A stretch of 64,000 bases of DNA from Triangularia verruculosa (taxonomy: Eukaryota > Ascomycota > Sordariomycetes > Sordariales > Podosporaceae). The stretch covers positions 248,001 through 312,000 of the forward strand of contig MU863888.1 in NCBI GenBank assembly GCA_033296885.1, read 5' to 3'. The notes under the pieces were generated by a model that searched no databases, was not told the DNA's origin, and saw only the letters and a program-made list of their open reading frames with translations. A program made the position numbers and the translations under genes. Positions 21,368 through 34,570 of the stretch are shown piece after piece (position 1 is the first letter of the stretch; each line of letters starts with the position of its first letter).

Positions 21368-24363
21368 TTTGATAATCCGGCAATGGCTGTGTCTTTTCAA
21401 GATAAGATGAGATGAAATAAAAAATGGAGCCCTGAGAGAAAGATAAGGAGGCAGCTTTTTTGGTGAGTCGTGTGCTCATTCAACAAGAAAAAAAAAGGAT
21501 GCACGTTTCGGCGCTTTGGGAATTATTCTCTTTGGGAGAGGTGGTTGTCAGGAGCAACCGCTAGCTTCAGGGTGAGTGGTGAGTGGATGGGATGGGATGG
21601 CGGGACGTGCATAACAAAAACCCCGCCATTGTGAAAAAGCTTGATTGTTTCGATGGTGGGATGATTTTTGGATCATGTTCAAATTGAAAGGGTATCAAAA
21701 TTTTGGGACACCTCTCTCGATGGGCCCTTCGCTACGTGGCAGCTGGAAGAGTTGTGTTGGTGCCATATCATTCTCGTTGGCAAGCAGCTAGATGACCCCC
21801 TTTTGACAAATTGCCAAACCTGACAACCAGGACGAAAACCTCCGGATTTACCATCATGATGAATCGCTGGCTTAGAACTAACGATGCCGACTTATTTGAT
21901 CTATTTCCCATGCGTTCACAGTTATCAAAGACAGACCCGCAATCGTCGATGCCGAAAGTTGATTGTCGGGACGATCGGTCTCCGTGGGGTGTCCCAAACA
22001 CTTGCTCTTCAAAGCCAGCCGTTTTCATCCATGTATTGGATATCCTCGAGGCAAGATCGCCATGTGGTTTTCGCCTGCGGGGCCGCGCGGTCCAGCGTTT
22101 CGTTATGTGGTAACGAAGCTGCCGTATAAAGCGGTGGCGTTGTGACACTGCCGATCTTTGGATGATCGAGTTATCTATCTGCCACTCAAAGTACTGCAGC
22201 GAGGCGCTGCAAATCTGTGTGAGGAGTTATCGTGGGCTTGTCTGGAGGTATTAAGCTTGGGCGTTTAAGATAGGGTGGTAGGGTCTAGTGTGCGAGGTGA
22301 GTTGGCCATGTCTCACATTGTCCTCTTCACGACGAAGAAGAAACCACTTTGGCCTCATCGTATCAGTGTCTGGCTTGTGCGCCGAATAATTGAGAGAAAA
22401 CGTTTGCAGCGAGGTGCAGAACGTGACTGACATGGCCATTCCTCGCCTCATGTGTTCATTCCCTACACCTACTCTATCCGTCGTCAGTACGCGGCCGACT
22501 CGAAAGAAACGCAGGTACCGGCGCAGTGGTTCACACAGAACATAGAATGCCCGGCTCGGGGCCACACTTGTCTTCAGCAATGTCCGAGCAGCACACAGTA
22601 CTCGGCGACGATCACGCCAGTCACACCACCGCAAGCGGTTCTGTGGTATTACTTATCTTATCTTCAAGTCTTGAAGAGATAGGATGACAGGCGGCCGGCC
22701 AAAGTGGTCGGCCTGTTAGATTGGCTAGCAGTCTCCCGTCCTGGTCTCGGCCCGGGGTAAAAGGCAAAGAAAGAAGAGGATTCTATGCGACGAGCTGGTG
22801 TTTGTCAAATTCTTGATTTGGTCGATATCTTCTTGCTTTGCTAGAATTATGCATGGCCAGCACAGCACGTTTCTCTTCGGGAGGCTGCTGGTCGCGTGCC
22901 AAGACGATTTACCTGCCACTCGGGATTTCGAGAATAAGACGAAGACCCACAGACAGCCGATCGATCGAAAGCGCAGACAGAGCCTTTGGTGAAGTGTCTG
23001 CAGTTCGGACAGAAATCACATTGCAACCTTCGTCATAGGGCGGGGACAATAGAGCCCAAGGAGGTGTGAAGCTCGCCTTCTGGTTGCCGCGTTCCTTGCA
23101 GATTCAAGCAAGATACGGTGGTGTTGGTCGTATGGATATATCAATTTAATTACCGGTCATCCGGCAGGTGAACCGCACAACGTCAGACTTGTTTTTCGGG
23201 GGGTATTGCCGCACCCCTCTTTTGACACTGGAAATAGATCGCGTTGGACAGGAGCCGTTTTCCCACGAAAAAGGGGGTGGGGGCAGAGGCACCGATCTTG
23301 TGCAAAGGCATGTCGTCGGCGTGGACAGTGAAGCGCACTGTGTTCGGAAAAACCGGGCCTAACCTGACGGAAATCGTTGCGTACAAAATATTGTAAGCGG
23401 CTCCAGACGTCCCTTTTCGACTCGGCCAAAAAGGAAGGCCTTGGAAGAAACAGCAGCGATATCCACTGCGCTGTTCAGCTGCCTCGGGGATTGCGCGAGA
23501 TGAAAGCGTGAGACACGCGAAGAGGGCCTTGTGTTGAAGCTGTTTGCCACTCGTCCAGTCGTGGGCCGATGTTCGTGTCCAGAGGGCTCTAGCTGCATTC
23601 GACCGCTGACAAAAAACACAGCCCAGTGGGTGGTTCCCTCGAAATGTACAGCATCCCCCCCATTCGTATCAGTGATATCGTCCAGTGCTTTTTGTCCACG
23701 ATGTTGTAGCCGTTGCAGCGTCTGGTCTACACTAGACACCCAACCATCTGGCTTTCCGACTGGTTCGCTGCTAGGATGTGACAGTTTCGACAGGTTGCCT
23801 ATCTCCGAGTGTAGTTGACTGGAGGAGTGGGAGAGAAATTCCTTGCTTTTTTATCTTCCCAAAAGGGGAAGCCAGCGAGGAGGTGGTCGTCATCGATGTT
23901 CTCGAAGGAAACCAAGCTTTGGCGTGGGCGCGCCTTGGCCCGAGTGCCCTGTCTGCCCTGCCAGAGGTTCCCTGCCGAAACCTTGGTGGGAATGGAATCG
24001 TTCAGGGGCAGCGATTGGAGGGCCAATTGATTTTTTGGGTGGAGCGACAGTTGAGTGCTGAGTGGCGGAGTCGCTGATTCTGATACGGTGCAATTTCGAC
24101 TCGCCAGCCCGCACCAGTCCGGCAGCTCCACCGGCCAGCCGGTTCCTATTGGCTCATTGCTGCTTATGTAAACCCGCGGTGAAGGCGCGACGAAATGCAA
24201 GTCTTCAGGAGTTGCGTTGCAATTTGCAGACGGTCTGATGGTACCAGCGACTTTGGCGTGGATGTCGCTGCAGAGGGAAGATGCGTGTTGTTTGACTGAC
24301 TGAGGCTGAGCATCATCTGAAATCTGGGGAAAGGAAATGGGAGGCAAAGAGGCATCCGTCTCG

Positions 24364-24383
24364 AAGCAAGCAAGCAAGCAAGC
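24364..24383. repeat. AAGC tetranucleotide microsatellite
   Basis: About five consecutive AAGC units in the FKS1 upstream region. Confidence 0.85.
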
Positions 24384-25322
24384 GCGTGCCTGACAAATGG
24401 CCAGAGACCAGACTGAAAAGGACGGCGAGTAGGTGCACAGTGCTTCCGCTGCTGGCTCCACACCGTGTCCTCCCTCGTCTTCCCCTGGCAGATGCTTCCC
24501 ACCCCTGCTGTCTTTCCGAGCCCCGAGACGAAACGCACGCCCATCCCATCCCTGCTGAGCATGAGAGTGGCCGAATGAGTGCCTCCTTTTCCCTTCCCAT
24601 TTCCCTGCTTCTTTCCTCCAAGGCCCAACTCGAGCCAAACATCCTTTCCGTGGCCAGTGCCTCTTTTTTTCTTCTCTCTTTTCTCTCTCTCTCTCTCTTG
24701 ACGCTCGCTCACCTGCTGCTTCCGACACACTTTGACATCTGCCGTCTCTCGTTCAGGTAGACAGTCGCCCCGTGTAGGAGCCGTTGCGAGTTCCAGCGGC
24801 ACACCCGCCCACAAGCACGCCCCAGCCATCGACCACTGGTTGTCGCTGCTTTTTCGCTGCGTGCCGGCATTCGAGACACGACGCCGTCTGGATCAGTCGC
24901 GCCAACTGCCAAACTCTACACTCTTGAATCCTTTTCAATCAGCTGTGAAAGGAGGGATCCACGCACGGGGGCTCCACGAAAAAAAAGAACGAGTTTTAGC
25001 GGGCTGCTTTCTTGCATACCGCCATTACATCTTTCCCCAAGCCAACCTCCCTATTCTCTGCGCCCCACAGCGCCCGTCAATCGCTCATCCTCGTTGGTCG
25101 GATTCTGTCTGTTGTGCATCAACAATCAACAACACGCACGTATTCCGCGCCTTCTCTGCTCTTCAGCATTTACCAAAACCCAAAAAATCAAAGACTTGTC
25201 GGGTTTCTGCGACTCCTGCGGTGGCCGGCCACTTCTGGACATTCGGACACGACAGGGCTGTCTTTTTTGGGTCGACAACGTCACACCCACGCCGGAAAAC
25301 ACTCCATGAGCCTCTAAATCCG

Positions 25323-25441
25323 GTGAGTTCCACGTCTGCAACCCCTGGTGGAAACCTTGAACTGGACCCTTCCACTGCCTTGTCCCGGCCTCTATCGTGA
25401 CGTGACGGTTCGCTAACAGCCTGCTTCTCGTGTGGGAACAG
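25323..25441 (+). other. Probable intron in the FKS1 5' UTR
   Basis: GTGAGT donor at 25323, CGCTAACAG branch at about 25411 and GAACAG acceptor ending 25441, 17 bases before the FKS1 ATG. The signals match the coding introns of this genome. The length, 119 nt, is longer than most in the window. Confidence 0.6.
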
Positions 25442-25458
25442 ACGACTTGTTGCCCAAC

Positions 25459-28400
25459 ATGTCGGGATATCCCCAAGGCCAAGGAGGCCAGGGCCAAGCC
25501 GGCTACAATGGCCGCGATGATTACGATGACGGATACGGTCGCGGCGGTCACGGAGGACAGCACGGCAATGATGGCTACTACCAAGACGACCAACAATACT
25601 ACGACAACCAGCCAAATAACGGCCAGGGTCAGGGCCGCGGCAACCAGCAAAGCGATGGTTACTATGATGAATCGTAAGTTTTGCTTTTTGTTGCCAAATT
25701 AGGCAGGACGAGCCGGAGGAATTGACTTTGATCTCACAGTGGTTACTACAACGCCGACCCCAACAACCCGTACCAGCAAGATGGTGGATACTACGACAAT
25801 AACGACCAGTATCAGGACGAGTATTACAACAACGGTCAAAGAGGCAACAACAATGGCTATTACGACCAGGGCTATGGCCAAGGTGGCTATGGCGCAAATG
25901 GCCAGGGCCAGAGGAATGGTTCTGAAGACGACTCGGAGACCTTCAGCGACTTCACAATGAGGTCAGACATGGCGAGAGCGGCTGACATGGACTATTATGG
26001 TCGCGGCGACGAGCAGTACAACAATGGCTACGAAGAGGGTGGCAACCGGGGATACCGCCCACCATCATCCCAAATATCCTATGGTGGCAACCGCTCTTCG
26101 GGCGCGTCTACCCCCAACTACGGAATGGACTACAGTAACGTTCTCCCAGCCGGCCAGCGCTCCCGGGAGCCCTATCCTGCCTGGACATCCGATGCCCAAA
26201 TTCCCCTCTCCAAGGAGGAGGTGGAGGACATTTTCCTGGATTTGACGGCGAAATTCGGCTTCCAGCGTGACAGCATGCGCAACATGTACGACCACTTGAT
26301 GACGCTGCTTGATTCGCGTGCGTCTCGCATGACGCCTAACCAGGCCCTGCTCTCGCTCCACGCCGACTACATCGGTGGTGACAACGCCAACTACCGCAAG
26401 TGGTACTTTGCCGCGCATCTCGACTTGGATGATGCTGTCGGCTTCGCCAATATAAAGGGCAAGAAATCCAAGAAGAAGGCCAAGAAGGGCAAGGGTGCCG
26501 GCGCCGAGAACGAGGCCGAAGCTCTTGAGGATCTTGAGGGCGACGACTCCTTGGAAGCCGCTGAGTACCGCTGGAAGACCAGAATGAACCGCATGTCTCA
26601 GCACGATCGTGTAAGGCAGCTTGCTCTGTACCTTCTGTGCTGGGGTGAGGCCAACCAGGTCCGTTTCATGCCGGAATGTCTCTGCTTCATCTTCAAGTGC
26701 GCCGACGACTATCTCAACTCGCCAGCTTGCCAAAATCTCGTTGAGCCAGTCGAGGAGTTCACCTTCCTCAACAACGTGATCACGCCTCTGTACCAGTACT
26801 GCAGAGATGAGGGTTACGAAATCTCCAATGGTGTTTACGTCCGTCGGGAACGTGATCATGAGGATATTATTGGTTACGACGATTGCAACCAGCTCTTCTG
26901 GTATCCCGAGGGTATTGAGCGGATTGTGCTCGAGGACAAGAGCAAGCTCGTTGATGTTCCTCCTGCCGAGCGTTACCTCAAGCTCAAGGATGTCAACTGG
27001 AAGAAGTGCTTCTTCAAGACGTACAAGGAGACGCGCTCTTGGTTCCATCTCTTGGTCAACTTCAACCGCATTTGGATCATTCACTTGACAATGTTCTGGT
27101 TCTACACGGCTTACAACTCCCCCACACTCATCACCATCGATTACGAACAGGAAGTCAACCAGTGGCCTGAAAAGTCTGCTCACTGGTCCATTGTTGGATT
27201 TGGTGGAGCCATCGCTTCTGGTATTCAGGTTGCCGCTACTATCACGGAATGGGCTTACGTTCCACGGAAGTGGGCAGGCGCTCAGCACTTGACCAAGAAG
27301 TTGCTGTTTCTCATTGTCGTCTTCGTTCTGAACGTCGCACCTGGTGTCTATGTCTTTATGCCCGCTTCGGACAAGAAGGCGTTCCTCGAGAAGCAGCGCA
27401 GCACGCTCGCCCTTGCTCTCGGTATCGCCCACTTCTTCATTGCGCTCATCACCTTCTTGTTCTTCTCCATCATGCCTCTCGGTGGGTTGTTTGGAAGCTA
27501 CTTGACCAAGAATTCGAGGCAATATGTCGCCAGTCAGACATTCACTGCCAGCTGGCCCCGCCTCCAGGGCAAGGCGGTAGCCATGTCTTATGGCCTGTGG
27601 GTTATCGTCTTCGGCGCCAAGTTTGGAGAATCGTATGCCTATCTCACGCTGTCGATCAAGGATGTTATTCGGTACCTCCACATCATGGACACCTCTTCGT
27701 GTCTTGGTGACGAGTTCCTGAAGAACATGGTCTGCCAACATCAGCCCAAGATTGCCCTCGGACTGTTGCTGTTTACCGATTTGATCTTCTTCTTCCTCGA
27801 CACGTACCTCTGGTATGTGCTCTTGAACACGGTGTTCTCGATCGCGCGGTCTTTCTATCTCGGTTCTTCCATCTGGACGCCCTGGAGAAACATCTTCTCC
27901 CGCCTCCCGAAGCGTATCTACTCCAAGGTCCTGGCCACCACCGACATGGAGATCAAGTACAAGCCCAAGGTCCTGATTTCTCAGATTTGGAATGCTATCA
28001 TCATTTCCATGTATCGCGAGCATCTTTTAGCCATTGACCATGTTCAGAAGCTTCTCTATCACCAGGTTCCTTCGGAGCAAGAGGGCAAGAGAACTCTCCG
28101 TGCGCCCACCTTCTTCGTGTCGCAGGAAGATCACTCCTTCAAGACCGAGTTCTTCCCGGCCTACAGCGAAGCAGAGCGCAGAATTTCCTTCTTCGCTCAG
28201 TCGCTCTCCACACCCATTCCCGAGCCTCTGCCCGTTGATAACATGCCCACCTTCACTGTCATGATTCCCCACTACAGCGAAAAGATTCTTCTGTCCCTCA
28301 GAGAAATCATTCGTGAGGACGAGCCCTACTCCCGTGTCACCCTGCTGGAGTATCTCAAGCAGCTCCATCCTCACGAGTGGGACTGCTTCGTCAAGGACAC

Positions 28401-31400
28401 CAAGATTCTCGCCGACGAGACCTCGCAGTTCAACGGGGAGGATGAGAAGGAGAAGACTGATGGCAAGGACACCGTCAAGAGCAAGATCGATGATCTCCCC
28501 TTCTATTGCATTGGTTTCAAGTCGTCGGCCCCTGAGTACACTCTCCGAACACGTATTTGGGCCTCGCTCCGCTTCCAGACTCTGTACCGCACGGTTTCCG
28601 GCTTCATGAACTACGCCCGCGCCATCAAGTTGCTTTACCGCGTCGAGAACCCCGAGGTTGTTCAAATGTTTGGTGGTAACTCGGACAAGCTCGAGCGCGA
28701 GCTTGAGCGCATGGCCCGCCGCAAGTTCAAGCTGTGCATTTCCATGCAGCGCTTTGCCAAGTTCAAGAAGGAAGAGATGGAAAATGCCGAATTCTTGCTC
28801 CGCGCCTACCCTGATCTCCAGATCGCCTACCTCGACGAAGAGCCTCCTGTCAACGAGGGCGAGGAGCCCCGCCTCTACTCTGCCCTGATCGACGGTCACT
28901 CTGAGATCATGGAGAATGGTTCGCGCCGCCCCAAGTTCCGCATCCAGCTTTCCGGTAACCCCATTCTCGGTGACGGCAAATCCGACAACCAAAACCACGC
29001 CATCATCTTCTACCGCGGCGAGTACATCCAGCTTATCGATGCCAACCAGGACAACTACCTCGAGGAATGCCTCAAGATCCGCAGCGTCCTCGCCGAGTTC
29101 GAGGAGATGAAGACTGACAATGTTTCTCCCTACACTCCTGGTGTCAAGAACGCGGTACACACCCCTGTCGCCATCTTGGGTGCCCGTGAATACATTTTCT
29201 CCGAAAACATCGGTATCCTCGGTGATATTGCCGCCGGAAAGGAACAGACGTTCGGTACTCTCTTCGCCAGAACACTTGCCGAGATTGGTGGTAAGCTCCA
29301 TTACGGACATCCTGATTTCCTCAACGGTATCTTCATGACGACTCGTGGTGGTGTCTCCAAGGCTCAGAAGGGTCTGCACCTGAACGAAGATATTTACGCT
29401 GGCATGAACGCCCTTCTCCGTGGTGGCCGCATCAAGCACTGCGAATACTACCAGTGCGGTAAGGGTCGTGATTTGGGTTTTGGTTCCATTCTCAACTTCA
29501 CCACCAAGATCGGTACCGGTATGGGTGAACAGTTCCTGTCTCGCGAGTACTACTACCTCGGCACTCAGCTTCCCTTGGATCGCTTCTTGTCCTTCTATTA
29601 CGCCCATCCTGGTTTCCACGTCAACAACATGTTCATCATGCTTTCGGTCCAGCTGTTCATGATCTGCCTCTTGCAAATCGGCGCCCTGCGAAGGGAAACA
29701 GTACCCTGCGATTACAACCGCGACGTTCCCATCACGGATCCCCTGACCCCCACGGGCTGCGCGAACACGGACGCCCTGGTCGATTGGGTGTACCGCAGTA
29801 TTCTGTCGATTTTCTTCGTCTTCTTCCTCTCGTTCGTGCCCCTCTTCGTTCAGGAAATGATGGAACGCGGTGTGTTGCGCGCTGCTACACGTTTCGCCAA
29901 GCACATCGGCTCTCTGTCGCCCTTCTTCGAAGTGTTCGTCTGCCAAATCTACGCCAATTCAGTGCAGATGGACGTCACCTTCGGTGGTGCCCGCTATATC
30001 GGTACTGGTCGTGGCTTCGCTACGGCCCGCATCCCCTTTGGCGTGCTCTACTCCCGTTTCGCTGGCCCGTCCATCTACTTTGGCGCTCGTCTCTTGATGA
30101 TGCTTCTGTTCGCCACCATCACGGTCTGGACGCCTGCTATCATCTACTTCTGGATCTCGCTGTTGGCCTTGGTCATCTCGCCCTTCTTGTACAACCCCCA
30201 TCAGTTCGCGTGGACCGATTTCTTCATCGACTACCGCGACTACCTCCGCTGGCTCTCGCGCGGTAACTCGCGCTCACACGCCTCTTCTTGGATCTCGTTC
30301 TGTCGTTTGTCCAGAACCAGAACCACAGGTTACAAGCGCAAGATTATTGGCGATCCTTCTGCCAAGATGTCTGGAGATGTGCCCCGTGCCGCCTTTAGCA
30401 ACATGATGTGGGCCGAGATCTTCACGCCTCTGTGCTTGGTGATTGTCACATTGCTTCCCTATCTTTACATCAACTCGTTGACGGGTGTAGGTGGCGAGTT
30501 TGGAACGAAGCCCAATCAAAAGCCGGCGGCCGTCATCATGCGCGTTGCGATTGTGGCCTTTGCTCCCATCGGTCTCAACCTCGCTGTCCTCGGTGTCATG
30601 TTCGGCATGGCTTGCTGCATGGGTCCCGTTCTCAGCATGTGCTGCAAGAAGTTCGGTTCGGTTCTTGCTGCCATTGCCCACGCCATCGCCGTCATTGGCC
30701 TGCTCGTCTTCTTCGAGGTCATGTTCTTCCTCCAGCGTGCCGACTTTTCCAGGACCCTTTTGGGTATGATTGCTGTTCTCGCCATCCAGCGCTTTATCTT
30801 GAAGGTCATTGTCACTCTGTGCCTGACCAGAGAAATGAAGACGGATGCCGCCAACATTGCCTTCTGGACGGGCAAGTGGTATTCTATGGGCTGGCATACC
30901 ATTTCGCAGCCTGCTCGTGAATTCCTGTGCAAGATCACGGAATTGAGCATGTTTGCTGCCGACTTCGTTCTTGGCCACGTCATCCTCTTCCTCATGCTTC
31001 CCGTCATCCTCATCCCCCAGGTTGACAAGCTGCACTCGATGATGCTCTTCTGGCTCCGCCCGAGGTATGTAACTCATATTGTTCTGCTCACTGAACATCT
31101 GCTAACATGTGTTGTAGTCGTCAAATCCGTCCTCCAATCTACTCGATGAAGCAGACCAAGTTGAGGAGAAGACGTGTTCTCCGCTACTCGATCCTCTACT
31201 TCACCATGTTCGTCTTGTTTGCCGCGTTGATTGCCGCCCCCCTTATTGCTGGCAAGTTCGTCATGGGTACCTTGGAGGATGTCACGGGCAGCCTTGGCAT
31301 GATCTTGGTGCAACCCTCGCTCGACCAGGACAATACCCGCAACAACACCATGACTGGCACCGGTAATCCGAGCTACACTGGTATCTACACACCGTCAACG

Positions 31401-31457
31401 CCCGCGGGTAAAGCGCCTGCCAAACAGACGCCAGCTGCGGAGGCGCGACTCTTTTAA
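25459..31457 (+). CDS. FKS1: Beta-1,3-glucan synthase catalytic subunit FKS1
   Basis: Exons 25459-25673, 25740-31064 and 31118-31457 encode 1959 residues, the usual size. Both introns have consensus ends (GTAAGT..ACAG; GTATGT, GCTAAC, TGTAG), and the last one is needed to reach the true C-terminus. The enzyme polymerises UDP-glucose into beta-1,3-glucan at the plasma membrane with Rho1 as regulator. Residues 1-~160 are a disordered G/Q/N/Y-rich tail. The cytosolic FKS1 domain follows (E-Y-R-W-K-T-R-M-N-R-M-S, L-C-W-G-E-A-N-Q-V-R-F-M-P-E), then a first membrane block, a large cytosolic catalytic domain (~850-1300, with R-G-E-Y-I-Q-L-I-D-A-N-Q-D-N-Y-L-E-E and K-A-Q-K-G-L-H-L-N-E-D-I-Y-A-G), and a second membrane block. 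Hot spot 1 reads Y-L-T-L-S-I-K-D-V at 706-714, unlike the usual F-L-T-L-S-x-x-D-P. A 5'-UTR intron is likely. Confidence 0.98.
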
Positions 31458-32450
31458 GTGCGCCCGTAGCCTTGTCAGACTCTTCCGGCGAGGCGAACAT
31501 GTTTGTACAATTTTTAATAGTAGCCATATGGGTTTGGGATCGGCCTCTCCTTGGTGAAGGAAAAGAATTCGGAGTGGGGAGTGGCCCCGGGGAGTTTTTG
31601 CTGTTATGAAAAGAAATGTTGTATTGTAATGGGGTTCAAGGCTCTGTTCTTGTGAACTTGGCTCTACAAACGCTGGCAGCATGAGCATCGTCGTTTCATT
31701 TTGGTATTTTATCTGTCTTTTGTGTTTGGGTTGGCGGAAGGCATTGGTATTACATATAACGCAAGTGGGCTTTTTATTATTCTAGACGCTTAGCTCAATT
31801 TTCTGTCTTTTGTCTGACTGAATCACCGTCGTTTTGCTTTGTTTTTTAATGGCATTGATTCTGTGCGTTGTTCACATTGATTGTTTGGCTAAGAACATTG
31901 CGTGTTTGCGTTGGTTGATGGTGTCGGAAGAGCAGAGAGACATGATTATTGACTTTGGAAATAGCTATGTGTGTATGCACGTAGATTTAGATTATGGGGC
32001 ATTTGTTGCTTGTGATGGCTGACTTTGAGGGTGATAAAAATGCGTCGATGCTGAATGCGAGCTCGGGCTTTGTGAACTGTGCGATGTGATGGCCCCTGAA
32101 TTGAAATGCCAAGACACATGCCCCTGAGACGGGACGGGATCCAGCAAAAAAATGCAAATAATTGTGGGTCACTCACCCAGTTTAGTGCTCCGAGCCACTG
32201 GTCTGACGTGTGCGGGACCCCTGTTTTCCGAGGCTGCCGTTTGCTACCGTGCTGTGTTGTCACCCTCTCAGCGCGCTGCGACGGCCTGGAATAATTTCAC
32301 TGTTGCAACACCACACCTCGACGACACGGCAACACGCGACACTTTGATCACATTCCTTTTGTTTTTACACAGCGAGCGAGCGGTACCGATGCGGCTGATC
32401 TAAATAAACCACCAGAGCAACGAAAAAAAAGAGGAGGGACAAGCGCCAAA
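31458..32450. other. Intergenic region (1.0 kb)
   Basis: FKS1 3' UTR (T-rich, with TTTTTAAT near 31511) followed by the LCB1 promoter. The sequence just before 32451 is A-rich (GAAAAAAAAGAGG). No gene is seen. Confidence 0.5.
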
Positions 32451-34078
32451 ATGGACCTCCAAGACCTCCAAACCAAACTCAACCTCTTTCTCGACCACGC
32501 CGCGACAGCTTTCCAGAAGGTGCCCGGCAGCGCAGTCATTATTCGTTATGTGAGGAGCAGCTATCAGAACGATCCGGTGAGGTCGGCGATTGAGCTGGTG
32601 CTGGTGATCTTCTTTATCCGCTATCTGTTGAGCCCGAGTTACTCCACCAGCAAGGTCAACTACGTGAAGCTCACCGAAGACGTACGCTTGTTTCCCCTGC
32701 CTCCTCTTCATCCTTTGACAACTCTCTACTCACACCACCATAGGAAATTGACGAGTTAGTCGACGAATGGACCCCTGAACCCCTCGTCGCCCCTCTTACA
32801 CCCCTCGAGGAGAACTCCCTCGAGAAGCTCCCCATCCTCGTCGGCCCCGCGGGCCCCAAATCCAAACTTTCCACCGGCAAGACGGTAACCAACCTCGCCT
32901 CGTACAACTTCTACAACCTCAACGCCAACGAGCAGATCAAATCCAAAGCCATCGCCACCCTTCGCACCTACGGCGTCGGCCCATGCGGCCCCCCTCAATT
33001 CTACGGGACCCAGGACGTGCACATGAAGGCCGAGGCCGATATTGCCTCGTACCTCGGAACAGAAAAGTGCATTGTCTACGCTCAGGCTTTTTCTGCCATT
33101 TCCTCCGTCATTCCAGCCTTCTGCAAGCGCGGCGACGTCATTGTCGCCGATAGAGCAGTGAACTACAGCATCAGACGCGGACTGGAGATCTCGAGAAGCA
33201 ATATCAAATGGTACAACCACAATGACTTTGAGGACTTGGAGCAAGTCATGAAGGGCGTTGTGGCGGAGCAGAAGAAGAGGGGAAAGCTCACGAGAAGGTT
33301 CATCGTGACTGAGGGATTGTTTGAGACAATTGGCGACATCAACAACCTTCCCAAGCTTGTCGAGTTGAAGGAAAAGTACAAGTTCCGCATCATCCTTGAC
33401 GAGACGTGGTCTTTTGGTGTGCTGGGCCGCACTGGTCGCGGCTTGACGGAGCACCAAAATGTCGACCCAACTCAGATCGACATGATTGTCGGCTCCCTGG
33501 CTGGCCCGCTGTGCGCAGGAGGTGGTTTCTGCGCCGGTGACGGCGATGTTGTCGAACATCAGCGCATCGCCGCCGCAGCGTACACGTTTTCCGCCGCGCT
33601 CCCGGCCATGCTCGCCATGACTGCCAGCGAGTCCCTCAATGTCTTGCAATCCAACCCAGAGATCCTCCAAGGCTGCAGGGAGAACATCCGCCTGTTGCGC
33701 ACACAGCTGGCGGACGGAAGGTCGGAGTGGGTTACGTGCACGAGCGCGGTTGAGAACCCGGTGCAGTTGTTGGTGCTCAGGGACGAGGTGGTCAATGCGA
33801 GGAGGCTGCCTGTGGAGGAGCAGGAGAGGCTGCTGCAGGAGTGCGCTGATGAGGCTCTGGCGAATGGGGTTCTCGTCACGAGGTTGAAGGGGATGTCCAT
33901 CTCGAAGCACAACAGCTTGAAGGATGGGAACTGGGTGGTGCAGCCGGCGCTGAAGGTTTGCGTGACGAGCGGGCTGTCGAAGAAGGATATTGAGAAGGCG
34001 GGCGTGGTGATTAGACATGCGATTACAAAGGTTATGACGAAGAAGGGGAATAATAAGCTGAACCTGCCGGCTGCTTAG
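32451..34078 (+). CDS. LCB1: Serine palmitoyltransferase subunit 1 (LCB1)
   Basis: Exons 32451-32681 and 32744-34078 (donor GTACGC, acceptor ATAG) encode 521 residues. LCB1 pairs with LCB2 in the ER membrane to condense serine and palmitoyl-CoA, the first step of sphingolipid synthesis. A membrane segment (I-E-L-V-L-V-I-F-F-I-R-Y-L-L) lies near residues 47-60. The aminotransferase class II core follows: N-F-Y-N-L-N-A, Y-G-V-G-P-C-G-P-P-Q-F-Y-G-T, D-E-T-W-S-F-G-V-L-G-R-T-G-R-G. The loop that holds the PLP lysine in LCB2 reads G-S-L-A-G-P-L-C-A-G-G-G-F-C here, with no lysine, which is normal for the non-catalytic LCB1 partner. The G-P-C-G-P-P region holds the conserved cysteine altered in human HSAN1. 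Wobble bases shift from C-rich to G-rich along exon 2. Confidence 0.97.
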
Positions 34079-34570
34079 ATGGGTGGGGGATGAAGTAGGG
34101 TTAATGATGGCTGGTTAATGAGTAGGATTTAGGGTCTATATATATTGAAGGTCTAGGACGAAGATATGATGAATGGGGCACAAGGGAGGGAGGGAGGGTA
34201 TTGTATTAGTGGGATGTGTATATTTTGTACATGTGGATCGTTTGGATGGGGGTTGTATTTAAGGGTATGCCGTTGGATGGTGGTCTCCTGCTTTATTGGG
34301 GGGCTGTCATGGCAGTTATAATTTAGGTAATGATGAGTGTTTTTTTTTTTTGGTATCTGGGAGGTGCAGAGGGGGAACCGCTGCTTCCAGGACAACACAA
34401 TGGCACGATCTCAGGGCAGCTCTTGCCTAGGTCTAACCTACCAGTGGCCTCTCATGCTTAGATCTCCGATTTGTTCTTTTTCTTTTCTCTGCCTGGGGGA
34501 TGGACAGTTGCCAAACAAGACAACCTCAACCGAATCACAGCAGCCAACTCGCCGGCCATCACCCATCGCA
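34079..34570. other. Intergenic region with T12 run
   Basis: A 492-base spacer holding the LCB1 3' UTR and GH17 promoter. A GGGA/GAGG repeat is at about 34183-34198 and a run of 12 T at 34340-34351. No gene is seen. Confidence 0.5.

Larger units (their letters stand above)
21368..25458. other. Long intergenic region and FKS1 leader (4.1 kb)
   Basis: No supported gene. The minus-strand frame at 23799-24728 and the plus-strand frame at 24732-25400 are low-complexity shadows. Contents: an AAGC tetranucleotide array at about 24364-24383, a CT run at about 24682-24698, several A runs, and a probable 5'-UTR intron just before FKS1. The length suggests an extended promoter for FKS1, a gene normally controlled by cell-wall stress and cell-cycle signals; I did not pick out specific sites with confidence. 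Confidence 0.5.

Noticed and set aside
23799..24728. 309-codon minus-strand frame in the FKS1 upstream region
   Set aside because: Opens in R/E/K-rich translation of the CT repeat; no bias or domain, and overlaps other random frames.
26065..29946. Two very long minus-strand open frames (652 and 639 codons) opposite FKS1
   Set aside because: They mirror the C-rich wobble bias of FKS1; no domain, start context or splice support, and the sense frame is a certain gene.
32451..34078. Loss of the PLP lysine in LCB1 as a defect
   Set aside because: LCB1 subunits normally lack it; the lysine is on LCB2.
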